A DNA stretch of 25,942 bases from CAYSHJ01 sp964589725. Lineage in GTDB: Bacteria > Planctomycetota > Planctomycetia > Planctomycetales > Planctomycetaceae. This document shows positions 1-6,498 of the stretch, one piece after another. A model generated the notes under the pieces. The model had not been told where the DNA came from. It saw only the letters and a program-made list of their open reading frames with translations, and did no database searches. Within the stretch, counting starts at the first letter, position 1, and every line of letters begins with the position of its first letter. The stretch lies in NCBI GenBank assembly GCA_964589725.1, contig CAZPUJ010000606.1, positions 1 through 25,942 of the forward strand, given 5' to 3'. Position numbers and translations under genes: made by a program.

Positions 1-705
1 ATGAAAGCGTTTGACAGATTCGTTCGCTCGGCCGACAGCAAGGGAGTGATGGAGAGCCTCGACGTCTACACGCAACAGGCGCTTGGGATCCTCACGACGT
101 CAAAGTTGTCCGAGGCACTTGATCTTTCCAAGGAAGACCCGCGCGTGCTGGCTCGATATGGCAAGAGCGACGAGAAATTCATGCGCGACGGCGCGCCGCG
201 CATGATCGAGAATTTCTGTGTCGCTCGGCGACTGGTCGAAGCCGGCGCTCGCTATGTCTCGCTGAACTATAGCCGCTGGGATTGGCACGGCAGCGATGGC
301 ATGAACTTCCCGATGTCGCGTGAGGAGTTTCCGTTGCTCGACCAAGGCTTGTCCGCGCTGGTCACCGATCTGCACGAGCGAGGTTTGAACAACGACGTCT
401 CAGTCGTGGTCTGGGGCGAGTTCGGTCGGACTCCGAAGATCAACAACAACAACTCGCGCGATCACTGGCCGCAAGTTTCGTGCGCGATGCTCGCCGGCGG
501 GGGCATGAAGACCGGCCAATTCATCGGCCGCACGAACCGCAAGGCCGAGCACGCCATTGAACGCCCCGTCAAGTTCCAAGAAATCTTCGCCACGCTCTAC
601 AAATGCGCCGGCCTGGACGTCGGCCGCGTCCGCATCTTCGACGGAGCCGGCGTCCCGCAGTACCTCGTTGACGACGGCATTCAGCCGATGCACGAATTGG
701 TGTGA
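1..705 (+). CDS. DUF1501 family protein, 3' part (5' end outside window)
   Basis: This is the C-terminal half of a DUF1501 protein, a family related to the alkaline-phosphatase/sulfatase fold and greatly expanded in Planctomycetes, where it is usually exported and often sits beside DUF1549/DUF1553 genes. Visible family signatures are the WDWHG segment near residue 92, the GEFGRTP motif near residue 140, a DHWPQ histidine motif and the GGGMKTGQFIGRT stretch before the C-terminus. Complete members are roughly 430-500 residues with a Tat-type leader. Only 234 residues are seen and there is no signal peptide, so the ATG at position 1 is almost certainly an internal methionine and the true start lies upstream. 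Stop is TGA at 703-705. The biochemical role of the family is not established. Family assignment is secure; substrate is unknown. Confidence 0.88.
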   Translation: MKAFDRFVRSADSKGVMESLDVYTQQALGILTTSKLSEALDLSKEDPRVLARYGKSDEKFMRDGAPRMIENFCVARRLVEAGARYVSLNYSRWDWHGSDGMNFPMSREEFPLLDQGLSALVTDLHERGLNNDVSVVVWGEFGRTPKINNNNSRDHWPQVSCAMLAGGGMKTGQFIGRTNRKAEHAIERPVKFQEIFATLYKCAGLDVGRVRIFDGAGVPQYLVDDGIQPMHELV

Positions 706-753
706 TTTTGATATCGTGCCGCTGCAATTCTGCTGCGCAATGGCGTAAAAATT

Positions 754-1419
754 ATGAGCACGATTCACTTTGAAACCGACGTCGTCCAAATCCCGCTGTG
801 GGTGTCCAACCTCGCATCATTTCGGCGATGGATGGACTCCGACGATTCGCCTGAAAAAGCGACTGTGACATATCTCGCGGGCGAGGTGCGAGTGGATATG
901 AGCAAGGAACAACTCTACTCGCACAACCGCGTGAAAACGGAATTCGCTCGCGTTCTTGCCACTCTCGCTTCGCAAAACGACATTGGAGAATACTTCGGAG
1001 ATGGTGTCTTCCTAACAAACGTCGAAGCGGACCTTTCCTCGAAGCCCGATGGCACGTTTGTCTCGCACGAGGCTTTCGATTCGAGTCGGATTCAATTGAT
1101 CGAAGGATCGCAAGACGGCTTCGTGGAACTGGAAGGAACTCCGGACATGGTCCTGGAAGTTCTGAGCGACAGTTCTGTGAGCAAAGACAGGGAATCGCTG
1201 CGCGATTTGTACTGGCAAGCCGGCATTGCTGAATACTGGCTGGTGGACGCTCGCCGCGACCGATGCGAATTCGACATTCTTCGCCTCGCCAGCCGCGGGT
1301 ATTCGACAGTTCGCAAGTCCGCAGGATGGATGAAATCTGCCGTCTACGGCTGCTCCTTTCGATTAACACGAAAAACAAATCGACGCGGGCATCCCGAATT
1401 CAAATTGGAGGTGGAATAG
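754..1419 (+). CDS. Uma2 family (DUF820) PD-(D/E)XK nuclease-like protein
   Basis: This 221-residue protein has the Uma2/DUF820 layout, a restriction-endonuclease-like fold common as stand-alone genes in Planctomycetes and Cyanobacteria. Candidate active-site elements are the LAGEV segment (Glu43), KPDG (Asp99) and PDMVLEVLSDSS (Asp131, Glu135), followed by a lysine at 144 and the family signature GIAEYWLVD near residues 157-165. The catalytic core therefore looks intact. The ATG at 754 lies 48 bases after the DUF1501 stop with no convincing Shine-Dalgarno sequence, so the two genes may be transcribed separately. The C-terminus, after about residue 195, is basic and not conserved in character. 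The cellular role is unknown; a DNA-cleavage function is inferred from fold only. Confidence 0.85.
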   Translation: MSTIHFETDVVQIPLWVSNLASFRRWMDSDDSPEKATVTYLAGEVRVDMSKEQLYSHNRVKTEFARVLATLASQNDIGEYFGDGVFLTNVEADLSSKPDGTFVSHEAFDSSRIQLIEGSQDGFVELEGTPDMVLEVLSDSSVSKDRESLRDLYWQAGIAEYWLVDARRDRCEFDILRLASRGYSTVRKSAGWMKSAVYGCSFRLTRKTNRRGHPEFKLEVE

Positions 1420-1622
1420 GCCACTCGAATGCGGTTTTCACTATGTCGTCCTCGCAATCCGATTCGCCATACCCGACCACTTTGGGTTTGCCCGCCGAAG
1501 GTTTGTCTTTGTAGTTGGGTTGATAGCGAGCTTTCTTGGTGACTTTCTCTTGGTTGAGACAGAACGGTTGATCGTCATCGAAAGGCGATTCGGCTGCTGA
1601 CGACGGCGTCTCGCTCGTCGGT
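1400..1622 (-). pseudogene. start-less open stretch, possible gene remnant
   Basis: On the minus strand a frame is open from about 1622 down to a TGA at 1400-1402, and it lacks a start codon. Its conceptual product is protein-like: a lysine-rich middle followed by KVVGYGESDCEDD and a proline-rich end. It overlaps the 3' ends of the Uma2 gene and of the truncated hydrolase fragment in other frames, so it cannot be an intact gene. I do not recognise the family. It may be the tail of a gene lost by deletion, or chance; the stretch 1420-1574 contains nothing else I can name. Confidence 0.2.
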
Positions 1623-2021
1623 CACGGTGATGAACCACACCGTCGCGTCGGCGGGAGCGGCTTCGACGATGATGGTCGTGCCGTCGATGGTGGCGGCCGC
1701 CGTTTTCCAGGTGCGCTTGTTGATCGCGTCACCGTCGGTCGAGTAATGCAGTGAGGCTTGTTTCAATTTGACCTCGGATTGCACGGCGACTCGCACGCGA
1801 CCGTTTTCGATCTTCGGATCGGCGAGGATCGGCAATGCCGAGCCACGAGCCAGGCGGTGGTCGATGAACAGTCCGATTTCGGGTGGAGCCCAACCCTGCG
1901 GATGACCGTGCGGCAGGTTGACGGTGACTCGCATCTGCTTCGTGCTCGGCACGGCATCGAAGCTTTTCATGTAGCTGTCAACACCAACACCACGGAGAAA
2001 GCTAGGTCGCCGCATCGCCAT
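1575..2021 (-). pseudogene. truncated C-terminal fragment of an alpha/beta-hydrolase (prolyl oligopeptidase/acetyl-xylan-esterase type)
   Basis: The 148-residue frame carries only the C-terminal part of a large secreted hydrolase type common in Planctomycetes. Homology-like sequence begins near residue 15 (position about 1979) with DSYMKSF, then LPHGHPQGWAPPEIG, which would hold the catalytic-histidine loop, then a domain with LHYSTDGD and WFITVTDERDAVVSSRIAF resembling the beta-sandwich tail of these enzymes. The nucleophile Ser and acid regions, several hundred residues, are absent. The first 14 residues look unrelated and would come from whatever sequence was joined here. Upstream lie palindromic repeats rather than the rest of the gene. 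I read it as a remnant left by deletion or rearrangement; a short functional protein is unlikely. Confidence 0.55.
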
Positions 2022-2114
2022 CGCATTGTGTGCCTACCTTTCGTTTCCCATGACAGCCGGTCTTCAACTTGTAGGACACGGCTGGCTAATTCTTCAATCT
2101 GCGTCTTGGTTCCA

Positions 2115-2180
2115 ATACAAGCCCGAAGCGCAAGCGAGAGAAAGCCGCAGAAGTCTCTCGCTTGCGCTTCGGGCTTGTAT
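2115..2180. repeat. perfect 26-bp inverted repeat, interspersed palindromic element
   Basis: Arms at 2115-2140 and 2155-2180 are perfectly complementary over 26 bases with a 14-base loop (2141-2154). The core, centred on gcccgaagcgcaagcgag, is of a type I know as frequent in planctomycete intergenic DNA, where it yields spurious peptides such as KPEAQA. Transcribed from either strand it would form a very stable hairpin. There is no T-run, so it is not a classical terminator. Confidence 0.85.
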
Positions 2181-2227
2181 GATTGCACAGACCACTTAAC
2201 CGGACCAATTAGCCGGCCGTGACTTGG

Positions 2228-2281
2228 AGGATGGGCACTCTTGCCCGTCTGCTTTGGAAGACGGGCAAGAGTGCCCGTCCT
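2228..2281. repeat. 23-bp inverted repeat (one mismatch), interspersed palindromic element
   Basis: Arms at 2228-2250 and 2259-2281 pair with one mismatch; the inner 18 bases (2233-2250 with 2259-2276) pair perfectly around an 8-base loop. It lies just downstream of the stop of the minus-strand gene ending at 2302, so it could act as a transcript 3'-end hairpin for that gene. The core gggcaagagtgccc is another repeat type recurring in planctomycete genomes. The two palindromes, with sequence between them that I cannot assign, fill the 2022-2301 gap. Confidence 0.8.
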
Positions 2282-2301
2282 ACTTCGGGATCACGTTGAG
2301 T

Positions 2302-3324
2302 TCACTTCACCAGCTTCCATGCGCTTTCATTGACTTCCAGTTCGGTATGGCCGGCGAAGTGGTCGTAGGTGGTGTGCATGTCGTCGAGCGAATCGAAGTA
2401 ACCGACGACGAACGCCGCGCTGAAGGATTCGCCGGCCTTGATTGGACGGCTGCCGAATTCTTCGATCAGGCAGACGTAGCCGCGCTGATGGCACCACGCT
2501 TCGGAGACCACATCGGGTTGCAGCGTCATACCGGCTAGCCACGGGCCGGATTTCGCGGTCTCACGGTCGCGCAGGTGGTAGGCGCGGATCATACGTTTCG
2601 GCAGCGTGTCGCGGCCGCGCGTGTAGTTGAATTTTTCGTCGGGCGCAAAGTTCTCAAAGAACTCGGACGACGGGATCGGCTTGTCGAAATAGCTGAGATA
2701 GACCTCGCTGAATGAATCGCCCTTGTTGTGCTTGATGTGGCCTGGCATGTCGAGTCGCAGAAACATCGCCTCGCCGGAATTCACGGCCGTGATCTTGTCG
2801 CTCGATATGAAGTACCGCTTGCCTGCGGGGAATACGAGCGTCTGCTGCCACAGCGAGCCAGTCTTCTTACCCGGTGCCGCCGTGCGATATTTGAAATCCA
2901 TCGTCACGGCCAGAAAATCATTGCCACGGATGACACGAGGCGATAGTTCTTTGGCCTGCGTGCAGATTTGCGGGCCTTCGATGGACCGCTTCGGCGTCTT
3001 GCCGTGGTAGCTGTTTCCGAACTGGTAAACCAATTCTTTGTCGAGCCTGTCGCGATATGCCTCGTCGCTGCCCGGTTCCATGATCCAATCGACGATGTCC
3101 AGGCCGTACCCCGCGTCGCGGAACCCGGTTTGCTTGTCGAGAAACGATGCCGCTTTGACGCCCGTCACGTAGCCCTTCTTCCGAATGACCGCTTCGAGCT
3201 TGGACGTTTCGATTTTGATCTCATCGTCGGTTTCCGTGACGCGAAACTCGTCAGCGACTAGCGATGACGGTTCAAACAGACAAGACAGAGCACCGATCAA
3301 CAAACACAAAGCGAAACGGTTCAT
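2302..3324 (-). CDS. secreted protein of unknown function
   Basis: The start is taken at the ATG at 3322-3324, not the longer open frame to 3432, because it is preceded by gagg with a 6-base spacer and begins with a clear Sec signal peptide (MNRFALCLLIGALSCLF, cleavage expected near residue 24 after LVA). The mature part, about 316 residues, is rich in beta-type segments and contains aromatic/acidic stretches such as DIVDWIMEPGSDEAY and GNSYHGKTPKR, suggesting a beta-sandwich or galactose-mutarotase-like fold; that is inference. No catalytic signature is recognisable. Similar secreted hypotheticals occur in Planctomycetes. It stands alone, with the cassette region upstream and a palindromic repeat directly downstream. 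Confidence 0.75.
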   Translation of the reverse strand: MNRFALCLLIGALSCLFEPSSLVADEFRVTETDDEIKIETSKLEAVIRKKGYVTGVKAASFLDKQTGFRDAGYGLDIVDWIMEPGSDEAYRDRLDKELVYQFGNSYHGKTPKRSIEGPQICTQAKELSPRVIRGNDFLAVTMDFKYRTAAPGKKTGSLWQQTLVFPAGKRYFISSDKITAVNSGEAMFLRLDMPGHIKHNKGDSFSEVYLSYFDKPIPSSEFFENFAPDEKFNYTRGRDTLPKRMIRAYHLRDRETAKSGPWLAGMTLQPDVVSEAWCHQRGYVCLIEEFGSRPIKAGESFSAAFVVGYFDSLDDMHTTYDHFAGHTELEVNESAWKLVK

Positions 3325-3393
3325 GAGTGACCTCGTGGAGGAAAACATGGCACGATTCAAGCAGCCCGACCGAACGACGCACGCCGACCAGAC

Positions 3394-3442
3394 TAACCCG
3401 AAACGCCAGCGACGGCGAGGTTCATGACACATTCAGTGTCAT
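3394..3442. repeat. interspersed repeat fragment plus small hairpin upstream of the secreted-protein gene
   Basis: The segment at about 3394-3421 (taacccgaaacgccagcgac core) resembles the planctomycete intergenic repeat that reads as NPKRQR when translated; this is recognition from memory. It is followed at 3424-3442 by a perfect 7-bp stem (atgacac/gtgtcat) around a 5-base loop. It lies 70-120 bases upstream of the minus-strand gene starting at 3324, so it may lie in that gene's promoter or leader. Confidence 0.4.
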
Positions 3443-3570
3443 TCGCGGCTGGCAAGTTCTGCACACGTCGGGTGGGTGGAGTCCGTGCGGCCCATGAATC
3501 ACGTTCAGCAGCCTGCGGCGACCTTTCGCCCGCGGCGATCCCGCTGGTTCTGTACGCTGGCCTCAGTGCC

Positions 3571-3667
3571 ACCGAACGCCTCGGATCAGTTGCCGGGCCG
3601 GCTGCAACACCATCATCTCTCGAAAAGCCGTGATGCCGGCCCGGTCAACTTCATCTGCTGGTTAGCC
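3571..3667 (-). other. attC-like recombination site (second type)
   Basis: On the minus strand it starts with an R''-type box GGCTAAC (3667-3661), which overlaps the TAA stop of the DUF4275-like gene, and ends with GTTCGGT (3577-3571), a deviant R' core. Between them a long imperfect stem forms from 3635-3650 and 3588-3602: 16 versus 15 bases, differing by one extrahelical base, as attC arms do. The loop is 32 bases. The non-canonical right core and unusual long GC arm make it weaker than the other site. Confidence 0.5.
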
Positions 3668-4096
3668 ACCGCCCCCGGCCAGCCACTCGGCGCGGATGAA
3701 GTACGGCCCTCCGAGAGCGTGATCCTCATGAGTATGGATCATCGCCCAAGCGAAATCGGTTGGGCAAACGAAAAACTCCACATCGCAGAAAGCGCCCATT
3801 GGAACCAGAGGGCCACGGCACTCGTAGGCGCCCACGCGGCGGCCAAGTACATGCACCGGAAGCCCAGCGACGCCCGCCGAGAACGGCACTATCAGGTAAT
3901 GGTCGCACGACTCACATTGGTTCTCATAGTCGGCCTTCGCCCCATGCCGGAGGCGCGGCCGACCTCGGAACGCCTGGCCATATATCTCTCGCCAGGTGTC
4001 CTCGGCCGCCGGGTGCGCCGTCTCGTCGAGCTCATTCCATTCGACCCCGGATTGGCTGAGGTATTCCTGCAACTCGACATCGCGGTTTCTGGCCAA
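3662..4096 (-). CDS. DUF4275-like hypothetical protein, cassette gene
   Basis: This 144-residue cytoplasmic protein has no signal peptide. The C-terminal part, DVEFFVCPTDFAWAMIHTHED followed by GGPYF, resembles the most conserved stretch of DUF4275 proteins, in which an acidic strand is followed by an aromatic residue, W, THE and GPYF. This is pattern recognition and should be treated as tentative. The middle holds CESCDHYLIVPFS. The frame opens immediately after the attC core at 4116 (an in-frame TAG lies inside that core) and the only usable start there is TTG at 4094-4096, with a weak purine-rich stretch upstream. The stop TAA at 3664-3662 is inside the next attC. Expression would depend on read-through from upstream cassettes. 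Function unknown. Confidence 0.65.
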   Translation of the reverse strand: MARNRDVELQEYLSQSGVEWNELDETAHPAAEDTWREIYGQAFRGRPRLRHGAKADYENQCESCDHYLIVPFSAGVAGLPVHVLGRRVGAYECRGPLVPMGAFCDVEFFVCPTDFAWAMIHTHEDHALGGPYFIRAEWLAGGGG

Positions 4097-4115
4097 GACA
4101 GCACCCGCTTTCTGT

Positions 4116-4239
4116 GGCTAACGACCCCAAGCTCAGCGACCGCGGAGTGCGGCGCCGCACCTGCATGGTGGGCGGAAAGGCGGCGGCGGAAGCAGGTGCC
4201 GTGACGCACGGAGTCGTTCGCTGCAGCGCATGGTTAGGC
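4116..4239 (-). other. attC recombination site (integron cassette)
   Basis: On the minus strand this 124-base site begins GCCTAAC (R'', 4239-4233), followed by a 5-base spacer and a 10-base L'' arm (4227-4218, gctgcagcga). It ends with a 9-base L' arm (4139-4131, tcgctgagc), an 8-base spacer and R' GTTAGCC (4122-4116). L'' and L' are complementary except for one extrahelical C, the feature that sets strand choice in attC recombination. The interior is GC-rich with further pairing. The RraB-domain gene stop is 7 bases before R''. Architecture and spacing match attC sites well; only the C in the GTTRRRY core deviates. Confidence 0.75.
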
Positions 4240-4246
4240 GTTGCGG

Positions 4247-4681
4247 TCATTTGGTTTTAGGTGGTGCTGGGCCAACATCCATGCCGTCGTATGTGGCTAT
4301 TCGGAGCTTGGCAGCCAACGCCTCGAACTCTTGGTTGCGAGCGTGGAGCGTCTTGGGTGTGTGATGCTCGACACGCTCAACGTGAAGGACGTGCGTGCTG
4401 CGGTCGTCGGTCGGGTAGATGGCAACAACACGATAGCCAGCGCCGGAAAGATGCTTGGCAACAGGTTCGAGTTTCTTCGGGTCGGGGTCGGTGAAGAAGT
4501 AACCCCAGAGCATGTCGTCGTCTAAGTTCCATTTGGTCTGCGCACGCATGTTGGTGAACATGTCTTCGAGCTGTTCCAACGGAATTTTTGGTTTGGCGGG
4601 CTTTTCGGGTTCTGCGCCGCTGGCACCTAAAAGGGACGAGAAGAAGCCCATAAGCAGGATGGTTGAATGTTTAGTTTTCAC
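4247..4681 (-). CDS. exported RraB-domain (regulator of RNase E B) protein, cassette gene
   Basis: The 144-residue product starts at GTG (4681-4679), 14 bases after a GTTAGGC core. It has a Sec signal peptide (MKTKHSTILLMGFFSSLLGA, likely cleaved after ASGA near residue 23) and a linker rich in Lys/Pro/Glu. The domain from about residue 36 to 135 has the RraB/DUF1260 layout: an N-terminal helix, FTDPDPKKLEPVAKHLSGAG, a strand leading into HVLHVERVEHHTP, a helix with ARNQEFEALAAKL, and the terminal YDGMDVGP equivalent to the family's YDGWxxGP. In enterobacteria RraB binds RNase E in the cytoplasm. A signal peptide here makes that role unlikely, so this is an RraB-fold protein of unknown periplasmic function. 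Confidence 0.72.
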   Translation of the reverse strand: MKTKHSTILLMGFFSSLLGASGAEPEKPAKPKIPLEQLEDMFTNMRAQTKWNLDDDMLWGYFFTDPDPKKLEPVAKHLSGAGYRVVAIYPTDDRSTHVLHVERVEHHTPKTLHARNQEFEALAAKLRIATYDGMDVGPAPPKTK

Positions 4682-4702
4682 GAGACGCGAGCAATGCCTA
4701 AC

Positions 4703-4966
4703 AGTGAAGTGAACCGCGCGCGGCGTTTGATAATCGCGGCGGTCACCGCGGCTGCGTTATCTGAGGATCAAACGAGCGTGTGGGAAACGGTTTGCCAAGC
4801 ATTCGCTGAACGGCTCGGGCATGTCCCATCAGTGATAGGCCGCGCGCGATGTATCACCAATATCCTCTCGCGCGGGGATATTCGTAACCGGCCGCGTTGG
4901 GCACGGCGCTCGGCGTGAGTCTCCTGAGCGATTCGGTGGGTCTCGATGACTCAACTCACCCTACAC
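4703..4966. other. intergenic stretch with a weak 74-codon plus-strand frame
   Basis: Between the cassette boundary and the next minus-strand gene I see no secure feature. A plus-strand frame from ATG 4694 to 4918 would encode about 74 residues beginning MPNSEVNRARRL with a helical middle. It starts inside the core site, lacks a Shine-Dalgarno sequence and matches nothing I know. Short hairpins occur, such as gtgata/tatcac at 4832-4837 and 4852-4857. A GCCCAAC-like box on the minus strand near 4890-4900 could be the left end of a long or degenerate third attC ending at 4696, but the arms do not pair convincingly. Confidence 0.25.
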
Positions 4967-6472
4967 CTATGCCAGCATTTCGGGAATCACTTTGCCGTCG
5001 TGGCACAGCGGGACGGGGCGGTTGAGAACGTCGGCTAGCGTCGAGTTCGGGTTGATGCCGATCAGGTGATAAATTGTGGCGAGAACGTCCTTGGCAGTGA
5101 GCGGCCGGTCGGCGACGGTCGCTCCAATCGAGTCGGTGCGGCCGATGATGTTGCCGCGTTTGAGGCCGGCTCCGGCGAAGAAGTTGGAATAGGCACGGCC
5201 CCAGTGGCCTCGGCCTTCGCCCTCGAAGCGCGGCGTGCGCCCCATCTCGTTCATCACCAATACCAACGTGTCGTCGAGCAGGCCGCGAGTCTCCAGATCG
5301 CGAATCAACGCCGAGAAAGCGAGGTCGAGTCCCGGCAGCAGCTCGTTCTGGAGTCGGTTGTAGTGATCGACGTGCGTGTCCCAGCCGGCGTTGAGCTGAC
5401 CGAATTCGTCCCACACAACGGTCACGAATCGGCAACCCGCCTCGACCAAACGCCGAGCTTGCAGCGTCGATTGACCGAACAACGTCATGCCATAGGCGTC
5501 GCGAAGACTCGCCGATTCTTGATCGAGATCAAACGCCGACCGGATCGCGCGCGAGTCGAGCAGCGAAAATGCCAGCTCGCGCTTTTGATCGAGCGTGGTT
5601 CGCGATGCTTGCTGGTCGAGGCCACGACGCAGCGTTTCCAGTTGGTCCAGCAATGAACGACGGCGGTTAAGCCGGTCGAGGGACAGATCGGCCGGCAAGT
5701 CGGCTTCCGCGGCGATCAAAAAGCGGCAGTCGCGTTGCACGCCGAGGTACGGATCAGCGAACTCCGCCGGCGGCCCGAACGAGCGACGCAAAATGCGGCG
5801 CGTCGCTTCGCCACGGAACTCGGTCCAGATCGGATCGAAGCGACTCCCCAGATACATCGCCGACGGAGCCGTGTATCTGGCCGCCGACCGTCTGCTGCTG
5901 AGCAGGAACGGAAGCACGATGTTGTCCGGGATCGCACCCTGCGGCTTCGATCCGTGCCGTTGCTGATCGTAGTAATGCACGACCGATCCCAAGAACGGCT
6001 GGTGCTGTGGATGCACCAGCGTCTCTTCCAGAGGCACACTTCCTTCGGGCGCTCCGGTGGTCGCGTACTGCATTCCATGAAAGTTCCACGGATGCGTCAG
6101 CGAACGGACCACGGTCACGCGATCCATGACCTTCGCCATGTTCGGCAAGTGCTCGCACACGTTGAGGCCGCTCAGTGACGACTCGATCGGCTGCAATTTG
6201 CCGCGCACCTCCACGGGAGCATGCGGCTTCATGTCGAGCGTCTCCAGATGACTCGGCCCGCCGAATAGATACAGCAGAATCACGTTTTTGGCGCGACCGA
6301 ATCCGGGTAGCGCTGTGTCCGCGGACTTCTCCGCTGCTAACCTCGCTGGTGTCACGGTCGGAACCAGCGCAGGCAGTCCGACGCCCAGAAGGCTCAAGCC
6401 GCCAACGCTCAACAGATCACGGCGCGTGACGCCGTTGCAGAGCCGCTTCGGTCCACCAAGTACCTGTAACAT
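4967..6472 (-). CDS. DUF1501 family protein, Tat-exported
   Basis: The start is ATG 6472-6470, chosen over the longer open frame because AGGAGA sits 5 bases upstream and the protein then begins with a compact Tat leader (TRRDLLSVGGLSLLG, residues about 16-30). At 501 residues it is full length. DUF1501 signatures run in order: LYLFGGPSHLETLDMKP near residue 67, the HGMQYATTG segment, WDTHVDHYN, the NEMGRTPRF motif with the metal-site-like GHWGRAYSN, then GAGLKRGNIIGRTD. This paralogue differs from the protein at 1-705 and is not its partner. No DUF1549/DUF1553 cytochrome-like gene adjoins it here. The upstream region holds a large palindrome. Enzymatic role of the family is undetermined. Confidence 0.9.
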   Translation of the reverse strand: MLQVLGGPKRLCNGVTRRDLLSVGGLSLLGVGLPALVPTVTPARLAAEKSADTALPGFGRAKNVILLYLFGGPSHLETLDMKPHAPVEVRGKLQPIESSLSGLNVCEHLPNMAKVMDRVTVVRSLTHPWNFHGMQYATTGAPEGSVPLEETLVHPQHQPFLGSVVHYYDQQRHGSKPQGAIPDNIVLPFLLSSRRSAARYTAPSAMYLGSRFDPIWTEFRGEATRRILRRSFGPPAEFADPYLGVQRDCRFLIAAEADLPADLSLDRLNRRRSLLDQLETLRRGLDQQASRTTLDQKRELAFSLLDSRAIRSAFDLDQESASLRDAYGMTLFGQSTLQARRLVEAGCRFVTVVWDEFGQLNAGWDTHVDHYNRLQNELLPGLDLAFSALIRDLETRGLLDDTLVLVMNEMGRTPRFEGEGRGHWGRAYSNFFAGAGLKRGNIIGRTDSIGATVADRPLTAKDVLATIYHLIGINPNSTLADVLNRPVPLCHDGKVIPEMLA

Positions 6473-6477
6473 CACCG

Positions 6478-6483
6478 TCTCCT
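6478..6483 (-). promoter_or_regulatory. ribosome binding site of the DUF1501 gene
   Basis: AGGAGA on the minus strand, 5 bases before the ATG at 6472-6470. It fixes the start and rules out the 25-residue longer reading frame. Confidence 0.75.
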
Positions 6484-6498
6484 GATGGTGCCGCAGTC

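Larger units (their letters stand above)
3571..4702 (-). mobile_element. integron-type gene-cassette array (two cassettes, no integrase in window)
   Basis: Read on the minus strand the order is: a core site GTTAGGC (4702-4696), the exported RraB-domain gene, an attC-like site (4239-4116), the DUF4275-like gene, and a second attC-like site (3667-3571). Each gene stop lies within about 7 bases of, or overlaps, the start of the following attC, and each gene start follows shortly after the preceding core site. This compact gene+attC head-to-tail order is the hallmark of integron cassettes. No intI tyrosine recombinase or Pc promoter is seen, so it is best described as an attC cluster lacking an integrase (CALIN), unless the integrase lies outside the window. 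Chromosomal integrons are known in Planctomycetes. Confidence 0.65.

Noticed and set aside
1..705. Complete short protein starting at the ATG of position 1
   Set aside because: DUF1501 proteins are about twice this length with an N-terminal leader, so the ATG is an internal codon at the window edge.
4694..4918. Possible small plus-strand gene starting MPNSEVNRARRL
   Set aside because: The start codon overlaps the integron core box, there is no ribosome binding site and no recognisable family; kept only as a note in the intergenic entry.
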